NCBI GenBank assembly: GCA_002256435.1
Contig: NKJC01000006.1
Span: 62,001-126,000, forward strand
Direction of reading: 5' to 3'
DNA length: 64,000 nucleotides
Origin: Chitinophagaceae bacterium BSSC1
GTDB lineage: Bacteria > Bacteroidota > Bacteroidia > Chitinophagales > Chitinophagaceae
The stretch's first letter is position 1, and every line of letters begins with the position of its first letter. Below, one piece after another: positions 8,110 through 16,588 of this stretch. The position numbers and the translations under genes were made by a program. The notes below the pieces were generated by a model that saw only the letters and a program-made list of their open reading frames with translations, was not told the origin of the DNA and did not search any database.

Positions 8110-9120
8110 TTAAAGTACTCTTTTAATCCTTTGATCAATTAACATTAAATCAGCAAGGACCATGGCTGTTACCGCTTCTAGCACAACTGGCACGCGCAGC
8201 GCGATGCACAAATCATGTCTCCCTTTTACAGAGAATGATTCCACTTCATTGGTTTCCCAATTCCAGGTTTGTTGTTCTTTGGGTGTAGAAGAGGTTGGTT
8301 TAATAGCAATGCGGAAAACCAATTCATTTCCATTGGTATATCCCCCAACTATACCACCTGCATGGTTAGTAGCTGTTTTACCAGTAGCATCTAAAAGGGC
8401 ATCGTTATGTTCCACACCAAACATTTTGGCAGCGGCAAATCCAGTTCCAAATTCAATACCTCTAACAGCAGGAATGGCAAATACGGCATGACTGATCAAG
8501 GATTCAACAGAATCAAAAAAATGCTCACCTAATCCAATTGGCAATCCAGTAACCCTGCACTCCACTATTCCACCAACACTGTCTTTGGCTTCAATGGCTT
8601 TGTCCAAACCTTTTTCTAAATCCTGCTCTCCACCAATTTCTAAAATATTGGCAACTACTTCAATATTTGCATCGCCCTCGGCTGTTTTTAATAGTTTTTT
8701 AGCAATTACTCCGGCAGCTACTAAGGCTACGGTTAGTCTACCACTAAAATGTCCACCTCCTCTAAAATCTTCGTATCCACCAAACTTGGTGTGTGCCGTA
8801 AAATCTGCATGACCGGGTCTTGGAACAGCTCTTAATTTTTCATAATCACCACTTCGGGTATTGTTATTCTCAAACAAGATGGTAATGGGTGCGCCAGTAG
8901 TCAAATCATTAAACAAACCAGATTTGAAGATGGGTAAGTCAGCTTCTTTTCTAGGGGTTGCGCCACGTTGGTTGCCACCTTGTCTGCGCTTGATGTCTTC
9001 CATAAAATCATCCAACTGCAAGGGCAAACCCGCAGGACAACCGTCTAGGTTAAGCCCAACACTTTCACCATGTGACTCACCGAAAATATTGACTCTGAAT
9101 ATGCGTCCAAAACTATTCAT
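8110..9120 (-). CDS. aroC: chorismate synthase
   Basis: 336 residues. AroC turns 5-enolpyruvylshikimate-3-phosphate into chorismate using reduced FMN. Family motifs are GESHG (14-18), the RRQGGNQRG loop (45-53), RPGHAD (101-106) and GGGHFSGR (121-128), with the C-terminal GRHDLCIALRVPVV block that contributes to the FMN site. Length is a little shorter than the common 350-390. It is the last shikimate gene of the run aroB-aroA-aroC, 15 bases after aroA, so chorismate is delivered to the Phe/Tyr branch and to MqnA encoded nearby. A heptamer array follows the stop. Confidence 0.97.
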   Translation of the reverse strand: MNSFGRIFRVNIFGESHGESVGLNLDGCPAGLPLQLDDFMEDIKRRQGGNQRGATPRKEADLPIFKSGLFNDLTTGAPITILFENNNTRSGDYEKLRAVPRPGHADFTAHTKFGGYEDFRGGGHFSGRLTVALVAAGVIAKKLLKTAEGDANIEVVANILEIGGEQDLEKGLDKAIEAKDSVGGIVECRVTGLPIGLGEHFFDSVESLISHAVFAIPAVRGIEFGTGFAAAKMFGVEHNDALLDATGKTATNHAGGIVGGYTNGNELVFRIAIKPTSSTPKEQQTWNWETNEVESFSVKGRHDLCIALRVPVVLEAVTAMVLADLMLIDQRIKRVL

Positions 9121-9135
9121 GGTAATGATTAATTC

Positions 9136-10410
9136 TTATTGTAACTGAATATTTGCACCCAATGCTTGCATGTGCTCATAGAAATTAGGATAGGATTTAT
9201 TAATAGCATCCGCATCAGAAATCTCTACAGGCCCTTTGGCTTTTAATCCTGCAACCGCACAAGCCATGGCAATCCTATGATCATGTCTGGAATGTACTGA
9301 AGCAGTTTGAATACCTGTTCCGCCCTTGATCAACATGAGGTTATCTTGTAAATCAATAGCAATACCCAATTTAGCAAATTCTTCTTGTAAGGTCAAAGCC
9401 CTATTGCTTTCTTTATGGGTCAAACGCTCTACTCCCTCAATCACAGTAGTACCCTCACAACATGCAGCTAATGCCACCAATGGAGGAAACAAGTCCGGAC
9501 AATCTGTTGCATTAAAATGAAAAGCCTTCAAAGGCAAGGGAGCAATTTCAATTTGCTCTGCTTGAATGGAAATGCTACAACCTGAATCTATCAATGCTTG
9601 TAACACCGCTTTATCTGCTTGCGTAGAAAACACGTCTAATCCTTTGATCACAATCCCTCCGGCAATAGCACCTGCTACTAACAAAAAAGCTGCCCCACTC
9701 CAATCTCCCTCAACCGTATAAGCCATTTTCTTTGACTCATTTGAAGCTGGCGCGATGTTAAAGTGAAAACGCTCATGATTTTCATGTGTAACCGTCCAAC
9801 CAAAATGATCCATCACTTGAAGCGTCAGGTCTATATAGGGTTTGCTTTTTAAATTGTCTACCGTAATGGTTGTATTACTTGCCCCAGCAGCTCCATAAGC
9901 CATGAGTAAGCCCGTTAAAAACTGTGAACTCAATGATCCATCTACCGTAATATTAGCTGGTTGTAATGGCCCTTGAATTTGTAAGGGTAGTTTACCTTGA
10001 TTAGATTGAATAGATACACCTAATTGAGGCAGAATCTGATCAAAAAAATCCATGGGTCTGGTTAACAAACTACCAGTACCATTAATGGTGATGGCCTGCT
10101 CACTTAAGGCAGCAATGGGTGTAAACATTCTGATACCTAAACCGCTTTCACCACAATTGATTTCTTTGTTTGCTGGATGAATGCCAGTAGAAACAATTTG
10201 AATGGTATTAGCATCAATCCTGCTAACCTGAGCTCCTAGTTTTTGAATCACGTCTAAGGCTGCCAAGTCATCATTGCTTTTACCTGGATTGGTAATTATA
10301 GTGATACCATTGGTCAATAAAGCCGCAGCACAAGCTCGCTGCATACTGCTTTTGCTAGCTGGAGCATATAAGCTTCCTGTTAAAATAGATGGTTGTATAG
10401 TAGCAATCAT
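9136..10410 (-). CDS. aroA: 3-phosphoshikimate 1-carboxyvinyltransferase (EPSP synthase)
   Basis: 424 residues. AroA joins phosphoenolpyruvate to shikimate-3-phosphate. PASKSSMQR (residues 17-25) contains the PEP/S3P-binding Lys-Ser pair, LSSQFLTGLLMA is the S3P site, and SRHDHRIAMACAVAGL near the C-terminus is the conserved signature. GDWSGAAFLLVAG marks the second domain. It lies between aroB (18 bases upstream) and aroC (15 bases downstream) in one transcription unit. The segment NCGESGLGIRMF replaces the more common G-N-A-G-T-A-x-R motif; Ser replaces the Thr and Ile the Ala, a pattern also found in other Bacteroidota. Confidence 0.96.
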   Translation of the reverse strand: MIATIQPSILTGSLYAPASKSSMQRACAAALLTNGITIITNPGKSNDDLAALDVIQKLGAQVSRIDANTIQIVSTGIHPANKEINCGESGLGIRMFTPIAALSEQAITINGTGSLLTRPMDFFDQILPQLGVSIQSNQGKLPLQIQGPLQPANITVDGSLSSQFLTGLLMAYGAAGASNTTITVDNLKSKPYIDLTLQVMDHFGWTVTHENHERFHFNIAPASNESKKMAYTVEGDWSGAAFLLVAGAIAGGIVIKGLDVFSTQADKAVLQALIDSGCSISIQAEQIEIAPLPLKAFHFNATDCPDLFPPLVALAACCEGTTVIEGVERLTHKESNRALTLQEEFAKLGIAIDLQDNLMLIKGGTGIQTASVHSRHDHRIAMACAVAGLKAKGPVEISDADAINKSYPNFYEHMQALGANIQLQ

Positions 10411-10428
10411 TTCCTTGATTCTTGGAAA

Positions 10429-11454
10429 TTAAAATTGATTCAAAATGGTTTCAAGCTCTTGGAAGGAAAGCGGTTGTATTAGGCCTTTTCCAATCTTTTG
10501 CAACAATACATAATTGATGCCCTGTGCTTGTTTTTTCTTGTCCATTTGCAAGGTTTTGAAAGCTTTTTTCTTGTCAAAATCTGCAAATGTGGGAAGACCG
10601 TATTTGGCCAATAATCCTATTACTGCTTCCGCATCTTTGAACCCACGAATCTGTTGGCTCATGATGGCTGCATAAGTCATACCAATACTAATGGCTTGAC
10701 CATGACTCAGTTCATACATATTCTCAATAGCATGACCAAGGGTATGACCAAAGTTCAACAGCTTTCTATCTGCTTGTTCAAACTCATCTGCCACCACCAC
10801 TTTGGTTTTAATCAAAGCATTGCGTTGAATTAAAGCAGCCAATTTAGCTGGATCCCTTTTAAAGGATGCCAAACTACCAGCTTGCAATAAAGCAAACATA
10901 GCAGCATCTTTGATACAAGCGTGTTTGATAATCTCTGCAAATCCGTTTTGCCATTCTTCTTTTGGAAGCGTCTTTAAAAAGCTATGGTCATATAATAAGA
11001 ATTTGGGTTGTCTAATTAGACCCACCATATTTTTATAGACGCCAACGTCAATCCCGTTTTTACCTCCAATAGAAGCATCTACCATGGCCAGTATAGAGGT
11101 TGGAACAAAACCACAGGCAATGCCACGCATATACACACCAGCCACATAACCAGTCATATCAGTCACCACACCACCACCAACACCAATCAGTGTTGTCTTT
11201 CTATCTGCACCAAAAGCAATGAGTTGGTCAATGATCATGTCAACCGTTTGCTGAACCTTATAGGCTTCACCCGGTTTGAGCACAATGGTATTCCAACCTT
11301 TGAACTTTCTTTTGTGCTTGTCAAAAATGTGTTCGTCGGTAATCACAACAGCTTGTTCTTTTGACACCAGTTTTTCTAGATGAGAAAAATCAGCGTCAAA
11401 AAAATAATCTACTTGACTATTGGAAAATGTATAGGTTTTCTTTCGCATGTTCAA
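10429..11454 (-). CDS. aroB: 3-dehydroquinate synthase
   Basis: 341 residues. AroB cyclises DAHP to 3-dehydroquinate using NAD+ and a divalent metal. GVGGGVVTDMTGYVAG holds the NAD-binding glycine-rich turn with its catalytic Asp, FAEIIKHA carries the metal-ligand glutamate, and NFGHTLGHAIE carries the metal-binding histidines. The enzyme starts a three-gene unit with aroA and aroC. An intrinsic terminator at 11478-11530 separates it from DAHP synthase upstream, so it must have its own promoter or rely on readthrough. The start could be the third codon (11448) because the N-terminus reads MNMRKK. Confidence 0.96.
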   Translation of the reverse strand: MNMRKKTYTFSNSQVDYFFDADFSHLEKLVSKEQAVVITDEHIFDKHKRKFKGWNTIVLKPGEAYKVQQTVDMIIDQLIAFGADRKTTLIGVGGGVVTDMTGYVAGVYMRGIACGFVPTSILAMVDASIGGKNGIDVGVYKNMVGLIRQPKFLLYDHSFLKTLPKEEWQNGFAEIIKHACIKDAAMFALLQAGSLASFKRDPAKLAALIQRNALIKTKVVVADEFEQADRKLLNFGHTLGHAIENMYELSHGQAISIGMTYAAIMSQQIRGFKDAEAVIGLLAKYGLPTFADFDKKKAFKTLQMDKKKQAQGINYVLLQKIGKGLIQPLSFQELETILNQF

Positions 11455-11477
11455 AAATTTGCGATGGCAATCATTCT

Positions 11478-11530
11478 AAAAAAAAAGCATTGGCAAATCT
11501 GACCTAAATCAAATAAGTTGCCAATGCTTT
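11478..11530 (-). terminator. intrinsic terminator after the DAHP synthase gene
   Basis: Thirteen-base arms at 11484-11496 and 11518-11530 (core GCATTGGCAA/TTGCCAATGC) enclose a 21-base loop. On the minus strand the hairpin is followed by nine T residues (11486-11478). It lies 11 bases after the DAHP synthase stop and about 25 bases before the aroB start. Confidence 0.8.
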
Positions 11531-11540
11531 GTTTGAAAAA

Positions 11541-12626
11541 CTAGGAGTTCATAATCTTATTCTGATGGTTGATGCTCTCCATGTGCACCGCATCAAAATA
11601 CTTGGTTACAAATTCTTTGCTCAATCCTTGCTTCTCCCCTTTTGCAAAAGCCCTTTCTAAGATGCTATTCCAACGATTGGTTTGCAAGATGGTGATATTA
11701 TTGTCTTTCTTGTACTGACCAATTTTCTCAGCCACTTTCATACGCTGACTTAAAATTTGCATCAATTCATCGTCCAAATTGTTGATTTGTTGACGCAATT
11801 TTTCAAGTGCTGCATGGTATTCTTCACTAGCTACGTCTTCATTTCTCCAACGAATACTACCAATCAATTCACCCAAACGTTCTGGGGTAATTTGTTGTTT
11901 GGCATCGCTCCAAGCATTATCTGGATCAATATGACTTTCAATGATCAAACCATCAAAATCCAAGTCAATAGCAGTTTGTGCTACGTCTTGCAAATTGGTT
12001 CTATTACCACAGATATGTGAAGGATCATTGATCATCATTACTTCTGGATAACGGCGCTTCATTTCAATAGCCAAATGCCACATTGGTGCGTTGCGGTATT
12101 CGGTATTTCCATAAGAGCTAAATCCACGATGAATTAAGCCAACATTTTTAATACCTGCTTTTTGTACGCGCTCCATAGCACCAATCCAGAGTTCTAGATC
12201 AGGGTTAATGGGATTCTTAATTAAAACAGGAACGTCAACGCCACGCAAAGCGTCAGCTACGTCTTGTACACTAAAAGGATTCACAGTAGTTCTTGCACCA
12301 ATCCACAAAACGTCAACGCCAAAATGCAAAGCGTCTTCTACTTGCTTAGCGGTAGCAACTTCTACAGCAACTGGCAAACCAGATGCTTTTTTAGCAGCTT
12401 GCAACCATGGCAAACCCTTGGTACCAATTCCTTCAAAACTTCCGGGACGGGTTCTAGGTTTCCAGATACCTGCACGCAGGATATCCACTTTGCCTGTTGC
12501 GGCTAAACGGGTAGCAGTATTCACCACTTGCTCTTCGGTCTCAGCACTGCAAGGACCGGAAATGATCAGAGGACGTTTTTGTAACAATGCCTCTACTGTA
12601 GATACACTTTCAATTGTCTGTTCCAT
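11541..12626 (-). CDS. bifunctional DAHP synthase / chorismate mutase
   Basis: 361 residues with two domains. Residues 1-265 form a DAHP synthase of the KDO8P-synthase-like type (IISGPCSAE at 21-29, AGIWKPRTRPGSFEG, the INDPSHICGNR segment, IIESHIDP), which condenses PEP and erythrose-4-phosphate as the first shikimate step. Residues about 270-361 are an AroQ-type helical chorismate mutase (LEKLRQQINNLDDELMQIL then RMKVAEKIGQYKK), which makes prephenate. This fusion joins the first step of the shared pathway to the branch point and normally allows prephenate feedback on DAHP synthase. It is separated from tyrA by a helicase gene. I see no aromatic-rich leader ORF upstream of it. Confidence 0.95.
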   Translation of the reverse strand: MEQTIESVSTVEALLQKRPLIISGPCSAETEEQVVNTATRLAATGKVDILRAGIWKPRTRPGSFEGIGTKGLPWLQAAKKASGLPVAVEVATAKQVEDALHFGVDVLWIGARTTVNPFSVQDVADALRGVDVPVLIKNPINPDLELWIGAMERVQKAGIKNVGLIHRGFSSYGNTEYRNAPMWHLAIEMKRRYPEVMMINDPSHICGNRTNLQDVAQTAIDLDFDGLIIESHIDPDNAWSDAKQQITPERLGELIGSIRWRNEDVASEEYHAALEKLRQQINNLDDELMQILSQRMKVAEKIGQYKKDNNITILQTNRWNSILERAFAKGEKQGLSKEFVTKYFDAVHMESINHQNKIMNS

Positions 12627-12656
12627 AAAAAAAGAATCGCTTGTTTGCTTGGTATT

Positions 12657-12682
12657 TAAAACCGATTCAACTTAAATCGGTT
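12657..12682 (-). terminator. possible weak terminator after the helicase gene
   Basis: Arms AACCGATT (12660-12667) and AATCGGTT (12675-12682) form an 8-base-pair stem with a 7-base loop; on the minus strand it is followed by TTTTAAAT. It sits between the helicase repeat array and the DAHP synthase start, so a 5' leader role for the latter is also possible. Confidence 0.4.
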
Positions 12683-12707
12683 GTTTGACTTTCTTCATCC
12701 TTCTTCT

Positions 12708-12742
12708 TCACTCTTCACTCTTCACTCTTCACTCTTCACTCT
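12708..12742. repeat. heptanucleotide tandem repeat, 5 copies of TCACTCT
   Basis: Five exact copies at 12708-12742 followed by the variant TCACTTA. The array begins about 11 bases after the stop codon of the minus-strand helicase gene (12754), the same placement as the other two arrays. Confidence 0.95.
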
Positions 12743-12753
12743 TCACTTACTTC

Positions 12754-14499
12754 CTATTCCCCCCTTCTTGGTCTTCTACTTCTATCTCCAGAGAAACCAG
12801 CCGGACCACCACTATCTGCATCGTTCATACGAATACTACGACCCTTGTATTTCTTACCATCAAGAGCACGAATCATTTGTTGTGCAGATCCTTTTTCAAT
12901 TTCAATCCAGCTGTTCATGTCTTTCATGTCTATCTTGCCCAAGACTTCCTTTTTCAAGTCACTCATGTCCAAAACAAACTGTAAGAAACTGGCTTTGAAG
13001 AAACCATCCTTGGTGCCAAGGTTCACAAATAAACGGCTATAGCCACTGCCACCACGTGCATATTTGTTTCTTGCATCACCTCTTCCACCATCAATGCCTT
13101 GCATTTCTCTTTCTCTTTCTCTGCCCCTACCCATTTCTTGACCACGAGGTTCACGAACCGATCTATCGCGCTCGCGCACATTTAAATCTTGTGAATTCTC
13201 ATAGTATTTTAAGAAGCGGTCAAATTCCATAGCAGCTACACGCTTTAACACGTCTTCCTTGCTTACATCGGCAAATTTTTCTGCCAACATAGGAACATAG
13301 GTTTCATAATCACCATGGCTAATATCGGTTGACAATAGCTTGTCCATAAAGGAGAAGAATTGTTTTCTACAAACATCTTTACCACTTGGAATATCCATTT
13401 TGTGGAACTGAGAATTGTTGATGCGTTCAATCTGTTTGAACTTGTACATCTCTTTTGCGTGTACAATAGAAATACAGATCCCCTGCATGCCAGCCCTTCC
13501 GGTACGGCCACTACGGTGGGTATAGATTTCTACGTCATCGGGCAATTCAAAGTTGATCACGTGTGTAATACCCTGTACGTCAATACCACGGGCAGCTACG
13601 TCTGTTGCAATCAACAATTGTAAAGTCTTGTCTCTGAACTGACCCATTACTTTGTCACGCTGTCCTTGTGTAAGGTCTCCGTGCAAGGCGTCAATATCAT
13701 AACCTTCTCTTGTTAAACGCTCAGAAATTTCTTGTGCGTCTAATTTGGTTCTGGTGAAAATGATCCCGTAAATACCTGGATTAAAATCAATAATCCTTTT
13801 CAAGGTTTCATAACGATGTTGCGCAGTAGTTACATAGTACTGATGGTCAATGTTCTTGTTGGCAGTATTTACTTTACCAACAGTCACTTCTTTGGGATCC
13901 TTCATGTACTTCTTACTCACCTTTCGGATTTCAGTAGGCATTGTTGCACTAAACAACCATGTACTTTCACGTACTGGGGTATTCTTCAAAATGAATTCGA
14001 TATCATCTTGGAAACCCATGTTTAGCATTTCATCTGCTTCGTCTAAAACCACATACTTGATTTGCTCAAGGTTAATGGCTTTTCTTTCAATCAAATCAAT
14101 TAAACGTCCAGGTGTAGCAACTACAATTTGTACGCCTCTTTTCAAATCGCGAATTTGCAATCCGATAGACGCACCACCATACACTGCTACCACCGAAATG
14201 CCAGTCATGTATTTTTTAAAGAGTTCAATTTCTTTAACGATTTGCATGCACAGTTCTCTTGTTGGACAAACCACCAAGGCCTGAGGATACTTCGCAGCAG
14301 CGTCAATAATGTGCAGCAATGGTAATCCAAATGCTGCTGTCTTTCCCGTACCCGTTTGTGCTAAGCCGATAAAATCCTGTGTGCCGCTTAGCAATATGGG
14401 TATTGCTTGTTCTTGTATTGCGGTTGGATTCACATACCCCAACTCATCGGTTGCCTGAATCAATCTCGCATCAATTCCCAACCCTTCAAATGTCATCAT
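12754..14499 (-). CDS. DEAD-box RNA helicase with C-terminal DbpA-like RNA-binding domain
   Basis: 581 residues. Motif I is AQTGTGKT (47-54), motif II DEAD (153-156), motif III SAT (184-186), and motif VI HRSGRTGRAG is present, so the ATP-dependent RNA unwinding core is complete. A Q motif precedes motif I. After an arginine/glycine-rich linker comes a DbpA-type RNA-recognition fold (from about residue 480, with YSRLFVNLGTKDGFF) and an Arg-rich tail. This architecture is that of CsdA/DeaD-like proteins acting in ribosome assembly or cold adaptation. It interrupts the aromatic gene block and has its own -7 sequence upstream, so it is probably transcribed independently. Confidence 0.93.
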   Translation of the reverse strand: MMTFEGLGIDARLIQATDELGYVNPTAIQEQAIPILLSGTQDFIGLAQTGTGKTAAFGLPLLHIIDAAAKYPQALVVCPTRELCMQIVKEIELFKKYMTGISVVAVYGGASIGLQIRDLKRGVQIVVATPGRLIDLIERKAINLEQIKYVVLDEADEMLNMGFQDDIEFILKNTPVRESTWLFSATMPTEIRKVSKKYMKDPKEVTVGKVNTANKNIDHQYYVTTAQHRYETLKRIIDFNPGIYGIIFTRTKLDAQEISERLTREGYDIDALHGDLTQGQRDKVMGQFRDKTLQLLIATDVAARGIDVQGITHVINFELPDDVEIYTHRSGRTGRAGMQGICISIVHAKEMYKFKQIERINNSQFHKMDIPSGKDVCRKQFFSFMDKLLSTDISHGDYETYVPMLAEKFADVSKEDVLKRVAAMEFDRFLKYYENSQDLNVRERDRSVREPRGQEMGRGREREREMQGIDGGRGDARNKYARGGSGYSRLFVNLGTKDGFFKASFLQFVLDMSDLKKEVLGKIDMKDMNSWIEIEKGSAQQMIRALDGKKYKGRSIRMNDADSGGPAGFSGDRSRRPRRGE

Positions 14500-14517
14500 G
14501 TATTAAAAAATTTGCGG

Positions 14518-14525
14518 CAAAGGTA
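14518..14525 (-). promoter_or_regulatory. -7 promoter element of the helicase gene
   Basis: The minus strand reads TACCTTTG, a full match to the Bacteroidota -7 consensus TAnnTTTG, 18 bases before the helicase ATG. No clear TTG was found at the -33 distance, so the promoter is only partly supported. Confidence 0.45.
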
Positions 14526-14577
14526 CTTTTAATATAGGGCTTTGCCTGTTTTTTGTTTGTTAATCCAATAGCAGTGC

Positions 14578-15417
14578 TTATTTCAGGATTCTCCTGATGC
14601 CATTGGCCTGCTCAATTAATTCCTTTAAATAGTCATAATTCTCCTTTTCTAGACAGGATTTGAATTTGCGCAGCTGCGCGATATGCTCATTGAGCACATC
14701 CAGCACATTCTCCTTATTCTGCATAAAAATGGGCACCCACATGTCTGGATTACTCTTTGCCAGACGAACTGTGCTCTCAAAACCACCACTTGCTAGCTCA
14801 AAAATGGCGTCTTCGCCCTTTTCTTTCTCTAAAACCGTGTTTGCCAGGGCAAAAGAAGTGATATGTGAAATATGACTCACATATGCCACGTGTACGTCAT
14901 GATCCTTGGCATTCATGTAAACTCGGTGCATTCCCATGGCCTGGTAAGCCGCTTCTACAGTAGCCAATGCATCTGCATCATTTTCTTCTTTATTACAAAT
15001 AACCGTTGCCTTATTTCTAAAAGCACCCGTAACCGCGGCCTGCGGACCACTGTATTCGGTACCCCACATAGGGTGGGTTGCTACAAATCTTGCCCTTTTA
15101 GGGTGGTTGGCAATACAATTGATCAATCCTTCTTTGGTGGAACCTACATCCATGATCACCTGTTTGTCTGTTAGGTCTAGTACATGGGGCAGGATTTTCT
15201 CCGCGGCATTTACAGGAATAGCCAGTATTACCAAGTCCGAAGCAGCAATAGCTTGGTCCAAGGGAAGTACTTGGTCCACTAATTTCAAAGTCAGTGCCTG
15301 AGCTTGGTGTACCGGATTTTCATCAACACCAATTACCGTATCCGCAAAACCCTGTTCTTTTAAAGCCAAGGCCATGGACCCTCCTATTAAACCAATACCT
15401 ACTATTGCAACTCGCAT
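14578..15417 (-). CDS. tyrA: prephenate dehydrogenase
   Basis: 279 residues. TyrA oxidatively decarboxylates prephenate to 4-hydroxyphenylpyruvate, the tyrosine precursor. The N-terminus MRVAIVGIGLIGGSMA is a Rossmann dinucleotide-binding motif, VIMDVGSTK and FVATHPMWGTEYSG are conserved active-site segments (the latter with the catalytic histidine), and DHDVHVAYVSHISH is the prephenate-binding helix. There is no fused mutase or ACT domain; mutase is supplied by the DAHP synthase fusion. It follows the aminotransferase by 11 bases and so belongs to the pheA operon controlled by the leader at 17.6 kb. Confidence 0.94.
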   Translation of the reverse strand: MRVAIVGIGLIGGSMALALKEQGFADTVIGVDENPVHQAQALTLKLVDQVLPLDQAIAASDLVILAIPVNAAEKILPHVLDLTDKQVIMDVGSTKEGLINCIANHPKRARFVATHPMWGTEYSGPQAAVTGAFRNKATVICNKEENDADALATVEAAYQAMGMHRVYMNAKDHDVHVAYVSHISHITSFALANTVLEKEKGEDAIFELASGGFESTVRLAKSNPDMWVPIFMQNKENVLDVLNEHIAQLRKFKSCLEKENYDYLKELIEQANGIRRILK

Positions 15418-15428
15418 AATTTGTTTTT

Positions 15429-16586
15429 TCAGATTTGTTTCACTCTTTCAATAGCCTGTTCAAACCTTTCTACAGAACCACATAGACTTACCCTGATATA
15501 TCCATTTCCAGCAGAACCAAAAATACCCCCCGGTGTGATAAATACATTGGCCTCGTATAAAACCTTATCACTCACAGCATAACCATCGGCGTAGCCATTT
15601 GGAATCTTTGCCCAGACAAACATACCCACTTGGTCTTTGGAATAATTTGCTCCAATTAAGTCTAGTAACTCAAATACTTTTTCTCTTCTTTGAGCATAAA
15701 CTGTATTCACGCTATCATACCAATCTTTTCCAAGGCTCAAAGCCTTTGCAGCAGCTAGTTGCAGGGGCAAAAACATGCCACTATCCATATTGCTTTTGAA
15801 TCGTAGAATTTCATCAATTCGTTCTTTGGCAGCACAGAGCATACCCACACGCCATCCCGCCATATTTTGGCTTTTACTCAAGGAGTTCAACTCTATTACA
15901 ATCTCTTTGGCGCCAGGAACACTGAGCAAACTAAAAGGATGTTCATTTAAAATAAAACTATAGGGATTGTCATGACAAATCAGGATCTGGTGTTTGATGC
16001 CAAATGCCACCAATTTTTCCATCAAGGCCTTACTGGCCAATTGACCAGTGGGCATATGCGGATAATTGACCCATAATAATTTTACACGGCTCAAATCAGT
16101 TTGTTCCAATGCATCAAAATCAGGCTCCCAATTATTTTCAGCTTTTAGTTCATAAGGAACCGGAGTACCGCCAGCTAATTTTACCGCAGAACTATAGGTT
16201 GGATAACCTGGATTGGGAATCAAAGCCTGATCACCTTGATTGAGATAGGTCATACAGATATGCATGATCCCTTCTTTGCTTCCAATCAGGGGCAAAATTT
16301 CAGTATCCGGATTCAAATCAACAGCATACCAAGTAGCATACCAATCTTTGATAGCACCCCTCAAAATGGGAGAACCCTTGTAGCTCTGATAAGCATGTAC
16401 ATTGGGCTTGGCCGATTCTTCCTGTAAAACTTTGATCACGTCTGGATGCGGCGGTAAGTCTGGACTACCAATGCCTAAGTTGATAATCTGCTTACCCTGT
16501 TTGTTTAATTCATCAATTTCACGCAGCTTCTGTGAAAAATAATATTCTCCTATACCTTCAAGTCTGGTTGATGTGCTTATGGCCAT
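15429..16586 (-). CDS. class I aminotransferase, probably for aromatic amino acids
   Basis: 385 residues. INLGIGSPDLPPHPDV at the N-terminus, NPGYPTYSSAV, VNYPHMPTG and SLSKSQNMAGWRVGM (with the PLP-binding lysine) are hallmarks of fold-type I, class I/II aminotransferases. The gene lies 2 bases after pheA and 11 bases before tyrA, so the most likely reaction is the final transamination of phenylpyruvate and 4-hydroxyphenylpyruvate to Phe and Tyr. The sequence also resembles LL-diaminopimelate and aspartate aminotransferases, so specificity rests on context. It is cytosolic, full length, and shares the leader-controlled transcript. Confidence 0.85.
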   Translation of the reverse strand: MAISTSTRLEGIGEYYFSQKLREIDELNKQGKQIINLGIGSPDLPPHPDVIKVLQEESAKPNVHAYQSYKGSPILRGAIKDWYATWYAVDLNPDTEILPLIGSKEGIMHICMTYLNQGDQALIPNPGYPTYSSAVKLAGGTPVPYELKAENNWEPDFDALEQTDLSRVKLLWVNYPHMPTGQLASKALMEKLVAFGIKHQILICHDNPYSFILNEHPFSLLSVPGAKEIVIELNSLSKSQNMAGWRVGMLCAAKERIDEILRFKSNMDSGMFLPLQLAAAKALSLGKDWYDSVNTVYAQRREKVFELLDLIGANYSKDQVGMFVWAKIPNGYADGYAVSDKVLYEANVFITPGGIFGSAGNGYIRVSLCGSVERFEQAIERVKQI

Positions 16587-16588
16587 AA

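Noticed and set aside
12627..12707. Possible attenuator leader before DAHP synthase
   Set aside because: The only short frame reads MKKVKQPI, with no aromatic codons; the inverted repeat at 12660-12682 fits better as the helicase terminator.
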